Below are positions 18,192 through 26,880 of a DNA stretch of 64,000 nucleotides, piece by piece. How positions within the stretch are numbered: position 1 is the first letter of the stretch; every line of letters starts with the position of its first letter. The stretch is from JAAZGD01 sp034003765 (GTDB taxonomy: Bacteria; Bacillota; Clostridia; Peptostreptococcales; Anaerovoracaceae), in NCBI GenBank assembly GCA_034003765.1, contig JAVEXZ010000001.1:62001-126000 (forward strand), given 5' to 3'. The notes under the pieces were generated by a model, which was not told where the DNA came from, searched no databases, and saw only the letters and a list, made by a program, of their open reading frames with translations. The position numbers were made by a program, and so were the translations under genes.

Positions 18192-19237
18192 TGGTCTTGG
18201 TCCCTTTCAATTTCATCTAGCCTGATTTGGCTTGGCTCTGGAGATGGAATCCCCAAAAGTTGATAAGCCTTTTCTCCTGCTATTCTTCCTTTTTGTGTAC
18301 GGTGCATAAAGCCACATTGAATCAGAAATGGTTCATTGCTATCTTCTATTGTAACACGTTCTTCTCCCAGGGCTGAAGCAATTGAATCAATTCCAACTGG
18401 CCCTCCATTAAACCTTTCGATTATAGTTCTAAGAATCTCTCGGTCTAGATTTTCAAGACCATAGCCATCAACCCTTAATGCATCAAGAGCATCCTTAGTG
18501 CTCATTTCCTCTATTTTCCCATTACCTCTTACTTGGCTAAAGTCCCTTACCCTTTTTAGCAATCTGTTTGCTACCCGAGGGGTTCCTCTGGATCTCTTTG
18601 CTAGTTCTATAAGAGACTTGTCATCAATTTCTATTCCTAGTATCTGAGCGGAACGCTTTAAGATAACCTTAAGTTCGTCAATGGTATAGAGTTCAAACTT
18701 GCTGACCACTCCAAACCTATCCCTTAGGGGGGAGCTTAAGCTTCCAGCTCTGGTGGTGGCTCCTATAAGGGTAAACTTTGCTAAATCTAGTCTTAGAGAC
18801 CTTGCGCTGGGTCCTTTGCCAATAATTATATCCAGTGCATAGTCTTCCATGGCTGAATAAAGAATCTCTTCAACAGCTCGGTTTAACCTATGTATTTCAT
18901 CTATAAATAATACATCATTTGGATTAAGATTTGTTAAAATTGCAGCTAAATCTCCTGCACGTTCAATTGCAGGGCCAGATGTAATTCGTATTTCTGTTTC
19001 CATTTCATTGGCAATAATACTGGCCAAGGTAGTTTTTCCAAGCCCAGGAGGTCCATAAAACAGAACATGATCCAAGGGCTCCCTTCGTTGTTTTGCTGCC
19101 TTTATAAATACCTTTAAGTTATCTGTTGCATTTTTTTGTCCAATATAGTCTTCCAAGAGATGAGGCCTTAAGCTAAGGTCCTGAATGTCTTCTCCCCTTT
19201 GTCTTTGAGGCTTTGTTTGTTCTTCTTGTTCCATCAT
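18188..19237 (-). CDS. ruvB: Holliday junction branch-migration helicase RuvB
   Basis: 349 residues. Has the RuvB start (LRPHLLEDYIGQ), Walker A GPPGLGKTT, Walker B LFIDEIHRLN, sensor GATTRAG and arginine finger region SPLRDRFG, then the winged helix (EPFLIQCGFMHRTQKGR). Two adjacent ATGs follow GGAGGGAAG. Forms hexamers that pump DNA through the RuvA-bound junction. Sits between ruvA and the SpoIID-like gene. Confidence 0.96.
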   Translation of the reverse strand: MMEQEEQTKPQRQRGEDIQDLSLRPHLLEDYIGQKNATDNLKVFIKAAKQRREPLDHVLFYGPPGLGKTTLASIIANEMETEIRITSGPAIERAGDLAAILTNLNPNDVLFIDEIHRLNRAVEEILYSAMEDYALDIIIGKGPSARSLRLDLAKFTLIGATTRAGSLSSPLRDRFGVVSKFELYTIDELKVILKRSAQILGIEIDDKSLIELAKRSRGTPRVANRLLKRVRDFSQVRGNGKIEEMSTKDALDALRVDGYGLENLDREILRTIIERFNGGPVGIDSIASALGEERVTIEDSNEPFLIQCGFMHRTQKGRIAGEKAYQLLGIPSPEPSQIRLDEIERDQDQ

Positions 19238-19260
19238 AAGGCTTCCCTCCTTTCTTTATG

Positions 19261-19869
19261 TTAAAACAGCTTGTTCAGTGCTTTTTTAATGTAGTCTTGG
19301 CTGGTTAAGCCTTCTTCACTTATATTGGAAAGCGCTTGTATGGATTCGGCCTTTGAATAGCCTAAGGAACAAAGAGCATTAAATGCTTCTGTTTTTTGGT
19401 CTGTAAAACCGCTATTGTTGCCAGGTCCATCTAGACCAGAGATACTCCCTTTAGCTAGATCCTCTAAAGCCCCAAGCTTGTCCTTTAGTTCTAAAACAAT
19501 TCGGTCCGCTGTTTTCTTACCAATACCTGGTGCCTTTGTTAAGAGAGCAGTGTCCTGAAAAATTATAGCCTTTTTTATTTCTTCCGAAGGGAGGACTGAT
19601 AAAATAGATAGGGCGGCCTTAGCACCTACTCCATTCACTGTAATCAATTGTTCGAAGAGCTTTAAGTCATCCCGATGTGAAAAGCCATATAGACTTACAT
19701 CATCCTCACGTAATATCATTTTAGTAAATACTTTTACCATTTGTCCTTCTTCGGCCAAATATACAGAGGAATTTCCAGGAACAAAAACTGTATAGCCTAA
19801 GCCATTTGCCTCAATAATCACTCCTCCATCAAATCGACCACCTAGGCTTCCTTTTATGTAACTAATCAT
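19261..19869 (-). CDS. ruvA: Holliday junction-binding protein RuvA
   Basis: 202 residues. OB-fold N-terminus (MISYIKGSLGG), two helix-hairpin-helix motifs (LITVNGVGAKAALSIL and APGIGKKTADRIVLEL) and a C-terminal RuvB-binding three-helix domain (AFNALCSLGYSKAESIQAL). Lies 8 nt after ruvC and 23 nt before ruvB, so a ruvCAB operon. Confidence 0.95.
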   Translation of the reverse strand: MISYIKGSLGGRFDGGVIIEANGLGYTVFVPGNSSVYLAEEGQMVKVFTKMILREDDVSLYGFSHRDDLKLFEQLITVNGVGAKAALSILSVLPSEEIKKAIIFQDTALLTKAPGIGKKTADRIVLELKDKLGALEDLAKGSISGLDGPGNNSGFTDQKTEAFNALCSLGYSKAESIQALSNISEEGLTSQDYIKKALNKLF

Positions 19870-19877
19870 ATCTACTT

Positions 19878-20348
19878 CTACCTCCAGCTATTACAGTGGC
19901 ATACAGCAGCAGCTAGGGCATCTGCCGTATCGTCAGGTTTTGGAATGAGGTCTAAAGATAGTATCCTCTTTACCATTTGCTGTACTTGGTTCTTGTCGGC
20001 TCTTCCATATCCAACTAAGGCCTGTTTTATCTGTAATGGCGTATATTCATATAAGGGAATATTTTTCTCTGCAGCAGCAAGAATTATAACACCTCTAGCC
20101 TGACTTACAAGAATAGCTGTCTTAGAATTGCTATTAAAAAATAACTCCTCTACACTCATACCATCTGGCTGATGGTCATCAATGATTTGGCAAAGGCTAT
20201 TATAAATAATCTGTAAGCGTTTTTCCATGGGTTGGCCAGCCTTTGTAAGGATTGCTCCATAAGCAATGGGGGTAAAAGTGTTTGCCCTCTCCTCAATAAT
20301 TCCCCATCCCAATGTTGCGTATCCAGGGTCTATTCCCAGTATTTTCAT
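19878..20348 (-). CDS. ruvC: Holliday junction resolvase RuvC
   Basis: About 156 residues from MKILGIDPGYATLGWG. Catalytic acidic residues are in GIDPG, VEELFF and the C-terminal DDTADALAAAVCH. The ATG at 20348 has GGAG 5 nt upstream; a further in-frame ATG at 20369 would add seven residues without a site. First gene of the ruvCAB group, behind the SOS-type promoter at 20413-20441. Confidence 0.95.
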   Translation of the reverse strand: MKILGIDPGYATLGWGIIEERANTFTPIAYGAILTKAGQPMEKRLQIIYNSLCQIIDDHQPDGMSVEELFFNSNSKTAILVSQARGVIILAAAEKNIPLYEYTPLQIKQALVGYGRADKNQVQQMVKRILSLDLIPKPDDTADALAAAVCHCNSWR

Positions 20349-20412
20349 GATCGCTCCATATTTTTCCAAATTTATTGATTTACTGTTGCAAATACCTTGT
20401 CTTTAGGCTATT

Positions 20413-20441
20413 ATTATACTATACAAACATATGTTTGTCTA
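20413..20441 (-). promoter_or_regulatory. ruvC promoter with LexA-type palindrome in the spacer
   Basis: On the minus strand TAGACA (20441-20436), 17 nt and TATAAT (20418-20413) form a good sigma-A promoter for ruvC. The spacer and part of the -35 coincide with the perfect 16-nt palindrome ACAAACATATGTTTGT at 20423-20438. A plus-strand candidate for recN is TTGCAA (20386-20391), 17 nt, TATTAT (20409-20414), which would put the same palindrome at the recN start point. Confidence 0.65.
20423..20438. promoter_or_regulatory. Putative LexA (SOS) box shared by ruvC and recN
   Basis: ACAAACATATGTTTGT is a perfect palindrome and differs from the Firmicute LexA box core (CGAAC-N4-GTTYG) mainly at the second base of each arm. 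It lies between divergent ruvC and recN, both DNA-repair genes that are SOS-induced in many bacteria. The match is by eye. Confidence 0.6.
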
Positions 20442-20489
20442 CAAAAAGCACCCCTCTAATAAGGGTATTGAGAGCTAATGGAGGCCCCC

Positions 20490-22112
20490 ATGATTACACA
20501 TATTAGGATAAAAGATTTTGCAATTATCAAGGAAGTTGAAATGGATTTCCAAGAAGGCTTAACTGTTATTACTGGTGAAACTGGGTCAGGTAAATCAATT
20601 ATGGTAGAAGCCATAAGCCTAGCACTAGGGAGTCGGGCGGACTCCACATATGTACGTGCTGGAACAGAAAAAGCCATAGTTCAAATGATAGCTGACCTTC
20701 ATGGAGAAGAAGTAATTATTACCCGAGAAGTAAATGCCAATGGCAAGAACATATGTCGAATTAATAACACAATAGTTCCCTTAAATGAGCTGGCCAATTT
20801 GAGCAAAAAGATAGCTGATATTCATGGTCAGTATGACCACCAATCCCTATTAAATGTTGAGAATCATATCCTCTTGGTTGACTCATATAAAGCAGAAGAG
20901 ATCCTTCCTAAAAAAGAAAGTGTGGGTTTATTATATAGCCAATACACTGGATTAAAAAATAAGCTCAAGAAGCTTAAGGATAACACCGAAGAGCTAGAGA
21001 GGTCCAGAGATTTTATGGAATATCAATTAAATGAGATCCAGTTGGCCGCTTTGTTTTTAGGTGAAGACGATGAATTGAATTCCCGACGAGTAATACTACA
21101 AAATAGCGAGAAAATATTTCAAAAACTAGATGAAGCATACATGTATTCCAATGGTGAGGCCCCCTCTTCCCTAGATAATATCTATAAATCTCTTGCTGCC
21201 TTAAAGGAAGTTTCAGGCTTTTCTCCCGAAATTCAAAGGCTTGAAGAGGAATATAAAGATGCTTATTACAGGCTCGAAGACGCATCAAAAGAACTCCTAA
21301 ACATAAAGGAAGCCATTAATTTTTCTCAAGATGAGCTTAACGAAATCCTATCTCGACTTGATATAATAGACAACTTAAAAAGAAAATATGGGGGCACAAT
21401 TGCAGAGATACTGAGCTTTGCAGATTCTCTTTCATCCCAACTTAGTGCTTTTGAAAACTTTGAGGATATGGAAGAGAGATTACAAAAGGAATTCGATGAA
21501 GTTTCAGCTAGGTTGGCTGAAGAATGCCAGGCTCTTTCCAGTCTTAGAAAACTATCGGCAAAAAAACTCCAAGAAGGTGTCCAGGAAGAACTCAAAGAAC
21601 TGGGATTCACAAACTCAACTTTTTTAATTTCGATACTTGACCTACCCCACTTTACTAATACTGGTGGGGATAAAGTGGAGTTTCTTATAAGTACAAACAA
21701 GGGAGAACCACTAAAAGCTCTTTCAAAAATTGCTTCTGGCGGAGAAATGTCCAGGATTATGTTGGCATTTAAAAAAATAATTGCTGACTATGATGATGTG
21801 TCTGCTATGATTTTTGATGAAATTGACTCGGGAATTTCAGGAATAGCTGCCTCCGTGGTGGGCAAAAAATTAAAGCAAATAGCAAAGAACCATCAAATCA
21901 TCTGTATCACTCACTTACCCCAAATTGCCGCATGTGGTAAGAATAACTTTCGTATTGAAAAGCAGGAATCCCATACTCACACATTTACCAATGTTGTCCC
22001 CCTGAACCAAGATGAAAAGGTTAGGGAAATAGCCCGGTTGATAGGGGGGGAAACCATTACCTCAACAACAATTGAAAGTGCAAAAGAACTAATATCTGCT
22101 TCATCCCAATAA
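20490..22112 (+). CDS. recN: DNA repair protein RecN
   Basis: 540 residues, SMC-like. Walker A is GETGSGKSI near residue 32, central coiled coils span about 150-380, and the C-terminal ATPase half has KIASGGEMSRIMLA (signature) and MIFDEIDSGISG (Walker B). ATG at 20490 is chosen because GGAGG lies 5 nt before it; the in-frame ATG at 20478 overlaps that site. Acts in double-strand-break repair. Divergent from ruvCAB with a shared SOS-like palindrome; convergent with ispH-rpsA. Confidence 0.95.
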   Translation: MITHIRIKDFAIIKEVEMDFQEGLTVITGETGSGKSIMVEAISLALGSRADSTYVRAGTEKAIVQMIADLHGEEVIITREVNANGKNICRINNTIVPLNELANLSKKIADIHGQYDHQSLLNVENHILLVDSYKAEEILPKKESVGLLYSQYTGLKNKLKKLKDNTEELERSRDFMEYQLNEIQLAALFLGEDDELNSRRVILQNSEKIFQKLDEAYMYSNGEAPSSLDNIYKSLAALKEVSGFSPEIQRLEEEYKDAYYRLEDASKELLNIKEAINFSQDELNEILSRLDIIDNLKRKYGGTIAEILSFADSLSSQLSAFENFEDMEERLQKEFDEVSARLAEECQALSSLRKLSAKKLQEGVQEELKELGFTNSTFLISILDLPHFTNTGGDKVEFLISTNKGEPLKALSKIASGGEMSRIMLAFKKIIADYDDVSAMIFDEIDSGISGIAASVVGKKLKQIAKNHQIICITHLPQIAACGKNNFRIEKQESHTHTFTNVVPLNQDEKVREIARLIGGETITSTTIESAKELISASSQ

Positions 22113-22166
22113 TTATTCCACTTATGAAAAACTCGTGACTTACTAAAGGATTACTAATTTTCACAT

Positions 22167-22196
22167 AAAAAAACGGCTTATTAAGCCGTTTTTTTT
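22167..22196. terminator. Bidirectional terminator between recN and ispH-rpsA
   Basis: A-run, CGGCTT, short loop, AAGCCG and T-run, symmetrical on both strands, between the convergent gene ends. Confidence 0.9.
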
Positions 22197-22215
22197 GTAA
22201 GCATGTATTTATTAT

Positions 22216-24393
22216 CTATTTTTCTTCTTCTGTTTCAGCTGTCTCTTCTTGGGCTAGGGTTTCAGTCACCTCTTGGGCAGCCTCTTCTTCGACTTCTGCA
22301 GCTTCAGCAGCTTCAGCAACAGGTTCTTCTTTAGCTTCTTCTTCAACAGTTTCCTCATTAGCCACTTCAACTGCTTGTTCTACAGTTTCTTTAGCATCCA
22401 TATCAATTGCCTCTTCAGCAACATCTTCTACTTCAGCTACTGCATCACTAGCTTCAAATTCCTCTTCCTCATAAATAGGAGGCTCTAGAGTTTCTTTGAT
22501 ACTAAGGCTGATTCTCTTTTTCTCTTTATCAATCTCTAGAATCTTTGTTGAGACTTCTTCACCGATGGTTAACTCATCATTCAAATCAGTAACTCTTTTG
22601 TGAGCAACTTCAGAGATATGAACTAATCCGTCTAGGCCTGGCTCTAGCTCAACAAAAGCACCATACTCTTTTATTTGAACTACTCTTCCAGCTAAAATTT
22701 GCCCAACTTGATACTTGTCATCAATAATAGACCAAGGTTCAGGCTGGGTTTGTTTGAGACCCAAGGAAATTTTTCCTCGTTCTGAGTTCATAGACAAGAC
22801 CTTAACGTTTATTTGTTCTCCAATAGCAAGAACTTCTTGTGGGTGTTTGAGTTTTCCCCAACTGATTTCGGAAATATGGAGTAACCCATCGATTCCGCCT
22901 ATATCTACAAAGGCACCGTAATCGGTAAATCGCATTACAGTTCCCTCAATTATATCGCCTACATCCAACTTCTCCCAAACTTCTGCCATTTTACTTTGAC
23001 GTTGCTCGGCTAAATAAGCTTTATGAGAAAAAACTGCTTTTCCTTTATACTTATCTACACGGCTAATTTTAATTGGGAGCACTTGGCCCATAAATTCTTC
23101 AGCATTTTCAATAAATCGATCTGACAATTGAGATAAAGGAATAAAACCTGCTACTTCTTTGTAGCTAGCAATAACCCCACCATTTACTACACGTACTACT
23201 TTTACGTCAATGGTTAACTTATCATCAAGAGCTTGACTGATTTCTTCCCAGTTTTCATTAACTTGAAGCTTTTTCTTGGAAAGCATGATTGTTCCATCGC
23301 CATCATCGGTTTTGACAACTTTGGCCTGAATCGTATCTCCTTCCTTATAAACTTCGGTAATTTTTTCGTCGGCCTCGAGATTTAATTCTTCCTTTGGAAT
23401 AACTCCATCTTTCTTGCAACCCAAATTAACAATAATTTCTTTATCGGTTACCTGATGAATAGTACCTTCAACAATCTCTCCAAGCCTAGGTAGTCTCAAG
23501 GATTTTTCAATGGCCTCAAGATAATCTTCCATTTCGTTTCGTTCTGTGATAACTTCACTCATTTTGGCAATAACCTCCTCAATATCTGACACAGGCGTCG
23601 ATGCGCCTGCCGCAACACCAATCTTACTACATTTATCAATGGTTTTCAATGATAAATCGTTATTATTTTCAACGAATATGGTCTTATCACAGTATCTTTG
23701 AGAAATAGCTACTAGTTTTTTTGAATTAGAGCTGTTTTTCCCACCAATGACAATCATTACGTCGCTTTTTTTCGCTAAATCTTTGGTTGCTTCCTGCCTA
23801 TCTCTTGTGGCCGTGCAAATTGTATTTTCTATTGTTAGGTCTTTATACTTTCTTTTTAAGCTCTCTCCAACTTCCTGGAACTGTTCCTCATTTATTGTTG
23901 TTTGGGCTACTAGGAAAATAGAATCTCCTGTTATCTCGCCAATATCCTCTTTGTTTTGAACAACAATGATGTTTCCTGGGGCTTTAGCCCAACCAACAAT
24001 CCCTATAACTTCAGGATGGTTTTTATCTCCAACAACTACAACTGTCTTTCCATTAGATGAGGCTTTTTCAACAAGCCTTTGAATCTTAACTACATAGGGA
24101 CATGTTGCGTCTATAAGCTCTAAACCTCTTTTTTTTGCCTGCTCGAAAAGTTCTCTGGGGGCTCCGTGAGAGCGTATAATTAAAATATCTCCTTCTTGGC
24201 CTTCTTCCAAATCTTCTAAGATTTCTAAGCCTCTTTCTTTTAGTCTATCTGTAACACCTTTATTGTGAATTAGTTGTCCATATGAAAATATTCTTTTGCC
24301 CTCTTTTTGGGATATTGTTTTTTCTACTATTTCTATTGCCCTGGTGACTCCAAAACAAAATCCACAGGGATCAATCTTTTTTATCTCTAGCAT
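22216..24393 (-). CDS. ispH: IspH - ribosomal protein S1 fusion
   Basis: 725 residues. The first 285 or so are HMBPP reductase IspH, with Fe-S cysteines in CGFCFGVTRAI, DATCPYV and NTICTATRDRQ; it catalyses the last step of the MEP isoprenoid pathway. Four S1 RNA-binding repeats follow (about 300-630; for example DYGAFVDIGGIDGLLHISEI and EYGAFVELEPGLDGLVHISE). The last 90 residues are a low-complexity acidic Glu/Ala/Val tail. IspH-S1 fusions are known in Clostridia, so this is expected, but the long acidic tail is notable. The start lies 23 nt inside the end of rarA. Confidence 0.93.
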   Translation of the reverse strand: MLEIKKIDPCGFCFGVTRAIEIVEKTISQKEGKRIFSYGQLIHNKGVTDRLKERGLEILEDLEEGQEGDILIIRSHGAPRELFEQAKKRGLELIDATCPYVVKIQRLVEKASSNGKTVVVVGDKNHPEVIGIVGWAKAPGNIIVVQNKEDIGEITGDSIFLVAQTTINEEQFQEVGESLKRKYKDLTIENTICTATRDRQEATKDLAKKSDVMIVIGGKNSSNSKKLVAISQRYCDKTIFVENNNDLSLKTIDKCSKIGVAAGASTPVSDIEEVIAKMSEVITERNEMEDYLEAIEKSLRLPRLGEIVEGTIHQVTDKEIIVNLGCKKDGVIPKEELNLEADEKITEVYKEGDTIQAKVVKTDDGDGTIMLSKKKLQVNENWEEISQALDDKLTIDVKVVRVVNGGVIASYKEVAGFIPLSQLSDRFIENAEEFMGQVLPIKISRVDKYKGKAVFSHKAYLAEQRQSKMAEVWEKLDVGDIIEGTVMRFTDYGAFVDIGGIDGLLHISEISWGKLKHPQEVLAIGEQINVKVLSMNSERGKISLGLKQTQPEPWSIIDDKYQVGQILAGRVVQIKEYGAFVELEPGLDGLVHISEVAHKRVTDLNDELTIGEEVSTKILEIDKEKKRISLSIKETLEPPIYEEEEFEASDAVAEVEDVAEEAIDMDAKETVEQAVEVANEETVEEEAKEEPVAEAAEAAEVEEEAAQEVTETLAQEETAETEEEK

Positions 24394-25663
24394 ATATATC
24401 TCTTAACCCTTCTAAAAATTTTTTAAATGCGGCTTCCGATCCATTCTCACTGGGATAATAATATTTAGCTCCTTCATCTTGTAAATTCTGAGGTAGGTAG
24501 TCTTGCTTTTTATAGCCACCAAAATCATGGGGATTCAAGTATCCGATCCCATGGCCCCTGTCCTTTGCTCCAGAATAATGACTATCTGAAAGGTGGGGGG
24601 GAACCCCATCTATTCTCTTTTTTTGCAAATCCTCTTGGGCATTTCTTAGTGCCTTGTAGGCAGAGTTGGATTTTGGGCATGAGGCAAGTAGAATAACTGC
24701 TTGGGCAAGGTTGATCTGAGCTTCTGGAAGCCCTACCATTAAGGTGGCCTGAACACAAGCTGTAACTATAGAGATAGCTGAAGGATATGCCATTCCTATA
24801 TCTTCTGAGGCTATAACCAGTAACCTTCTTCCAATCATTTGAAGGTCAGCTCCACCATCAAGTAGCCTTGCTAGATAATGGATAGCGGCATCAGGGTCAC
24901 TTCCACGTATTGATTTTTGAAGTGCACTTAACAGATTATAACGATCCTCTCCCCTGTCATAGAAGGTGGTTTGGCGTTGCATAGCTTCACCTACAAGTTC
25001 TAGAGTTATTCGTTTTTCTTGGCCCATATTCCCAGCCAAAAAATCAAGTGTTTCCAGTGCTATTCTTGCATCTCCAGAACTCATGTCTGCAAGACCATAT
25101 AGGGCCTTTTCTTCATAGTCAATATTAAAAGCACCTAATCCTTTTTTTTCGTCTACCAAAGTGTTTCTTAGGATGTCTAAGATTTTTTCGGTGGGTAAAG
25201 GCTTAAACTCAAAAATACTGCGAACACGACTTAAAATAGCGTTATTCACAGCAAAATAGGGGTTTTCTGTTGTAGATCCAATAAAGCGTATAACCCCTTC
25301 CTCCAGGGCTTTTAAGAGGCTATCTTGTTGCAATTTATTCCATCGATGAAATTCATCAACATAAAGGTATGTGGTCGCTTTTTCCAAGCCAAAATATTTA
25401 TGCTTGGCTTTTTCAATGATTTCTTTTAGCTCTTTGATTCCTGTAGTTGAAGCATTTAGTTCAAAAAAATCTGCATCCATCTCCTTGGCTATAATTCTGG
25501 CAAGAGTAGTTTTACCTGTTCCAGATGGTCCAAAGAAAATTGCAGAATTAAAAGATCGATTTTTTATAGAATTATATAAAAGTGAACCTTTGAATAAAAA
25601 ATGTTCTTGCCCAATTACTTCTTCTAATTCCTTGGGTCTCATTCTTGTAGATAAGGGAATCAT
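24371..25663 (-). CDS. rarA: Replication-associated recombination protein RarA (MgsA) AAA+ ATPase
   Basis: About 430 residues. Starts MIPLSTRMRPKELEEVIGQEH, then Walker A GPSGTGKTT, Walker B YLYVDEFHRWN and sensor STTENPYFAVN. The C-terminal domain has the family block SCPKSNSAYKALRNA and VPPHLSDSHY. ATG at 25663 follows GGGAGGAG and makes an ATGA overlap with the DUF308 gene; an in-frame TTG at 25675 would consume that site. RarA acts at stalled forks with clamp-loader-like activity. Confidence 0.93.
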   Translation of the reverse strand: MIPLSTRMRPKELEEVIGQEHFLFKGSLLYNSIKNRSFNSAIFFGPSGTGKTTLARIIAKEMDADFFELNASTTGIKELKEIIEKAKHKYFGLEKATTYLYVDEFHRWNKLQQDSLLKALEEGVIRFIGSTTENPYFAVNNAILSRVRSIFEFKPLPTEKILDILRNTLVDEKKGLGAFNIDYEEKALYGLADMSSGDARIALETLDFLAGNMGQEKRITLELVGEAMQRQTTFYDRGEDRYNLLSALQKSIRGSDPDAAIHYLARLLDGGADLQMIGRRLLVIASEDIGMAYPSAISIVTACVQATLMVGLPEAQINLAQAVILLASCPKSNSAYKALRNAQEDLQKKRIDGVPPHLSDSHYSGAKDRGHGIGYLNPHDFGGYKKQDYLPQNLQDEGAKYYYPSENGSEAAFKKFLEGLRDIYARDKKD

Positions 25664-26202
25664 GTCTCCTCCCAAGGAGGCCTTTGATAAACAAGGGATG
25701 TGATCATCATAACTCCTAAGATTAGCAAATATATCCCGATAAAGCTGGTAAACAAGATGCCTTCAGAGGCTAGTGAATAGATAATTAATCCAGCGAATAT
25801 TAAATGAATGATGCCAAATCCAGCTGCAATTCCATATTTTAGGCCCCCTAATAGTCTTTCGTAACAAACCATTCCCTGATGTAAAAATGACAAGAAGACT
25901 AAGAGAAGAAGGAAAATGCCCAGCAAAAACAAAGTGATTTCTGTATCAATTGCAATTATAGTTCCGAAAGCCAAAAAAATACAGCCCAAGGATAAATCAG
26001 CAAGAGCATAAGGACTCTTGTTTTTTGGGTAAGTAGATTCCAAAATATAACTGATGCCTTCTAGAGCAAAGGATATTCCCAATAAAGTAGTCACCGTTTG
26101 TATAAGTATTTTGGGATTAGCAAGGATAGCAAATCCGATGGATAGGACAGCTAGGCCTAATATAACTCTAGATATATTGATATAATTAATTTTTCTCAAC
26201 AA
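25660..26202 (-). CDS. DUF308 (HdeD-like) membrane protein
   Basis: 180 residues with about six membrane segments in three hairpins, each with the short Gly-rich turns typical of DUF308/HdeD (GISFALEGISYILES). Function in Firmicutes is unknown; E. coli HdeD is linked to acid resistance. It overlaps rarA by 4 nt. Confidence 0.75.
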   Translation of the reverse strand: MLRKINYINISRVILGLAVLSIGFAILANPKILIQTVTTLLGISFALEGISYILESTYPKNKSPYALADLSLGCIFLAFGTIIAIDTEITLFLLGIFLLLLVFLSFLHQGMVCYERLLGGLKYGIAAGFGIIHLIFAGLIIYSLASEGILFTSFIGIYLLILGVMMITSLVYQRPPWEET

Positions 26203-26258
26203 ATAACCAACCTCCTTGATGGAAATTATTATAGCATATCAAAACAATTCTTGCACCA

Positions 26259-26304
26259 AGATTTGATATAGCCATTCATATAGATTTGATATAGCCATTC
26301 ATAT
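26259..26304. repeat. Exact 23-nt tandem duplication at the end of the DUF6382 gene
   Basis: AGATTTGATATAGCCATTCA plus TAT occurs twice in tandem (26259-26281 and 26282-26304). The second copy covers the stop codon of the DUF6382 gene (26299-26301). Confidence 0.9.
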
Positions 26305-26880
26305 AGGTCCCACTGAGAGATGGGCTTCTCTCTTTAAATCACATATTTTTAGGAACAAATCATGTAGGGATCGTTGGCAAGACTCCATATAATTCTTTAG
26401 GTCCTCAAAGTATGGTTGAGCCTCTTTGCTATCATATAATACACTTAAATCCTCTAGCAATTGACCAAGGGATGACTGCCATTGAGGAATCTCGACCCTT
26501 GGTAGGTATGCCAAGCGGAGGCTTTTGTCCTTACTGTTAATATACATCCACCGATAGTCTAGGGAAATATTTCCTAGATGGATTAAATAATCTTGTGCTT
26601 TTATCAAAATGCTTAATACACCTTCTATGATATCTAGAACCTCATATATATTATTAATATCATGTCCCTCAAGAGCTTTACAGCCAGCGATCTCATAGTA
26701 TACTTTTTCTTGTTTTTCTGATGATATAAATCGCATCTCTAACAGATTCCCAATTTCCCCACCTGCCAAAACTCTCTTTTCGTATTCTTTTAATAATCCC
26801 TTTGGATATATTACAAGAAAAGAATCATCTTGGTATATTCTCTGGCTTTCTACTTGCTTATTCAACTCATCTTCCTCCAA
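26299..26880 (-). CDS. DUF6382 domain protein of the Tad locus (no FHA domain)
   Basis: 193 residues, soluble. It begins with YQDDSFLVIYPKGLL and contains HLGNISLDYRWMYIN and LRLAYLPR, the pattern of DUF6382 proteins found with Firmicute Tad loci. Many homologues carry a C-terminal FHA domain; this one ends at about residue 190 with none. It overlaps the upstream TadE-like gene by 14 nt and is the last gene of the pilus operon. Probably a cytoplasmic accessory or regulatory factor; no catalytic motif seen. Confidence 0.65.
   Translation of the reverse strand: MEEDELNKQVESQRIYQDDSFLVIYPKGLLKEYEKRVLAGGEIGNLLEMRFISSEKQEKVYYEIAGCKALEGHDINNIYEVLDIIEGVLSILIKAQDYLIHLGNISLDYRWMYINSKDKSLRLAYLPRVEIPQWQSSLGQLLEDLSVLYDSKEAQPYFEDLKNYMESCQRSLHDLFLKICDLKREAHLSVGPI

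Noticed and set aside
20456..20677. Minus-strand 73-aa ORF over the recN start
   Set aside because: Shadow of recN and overlaps the divergent promoter region.
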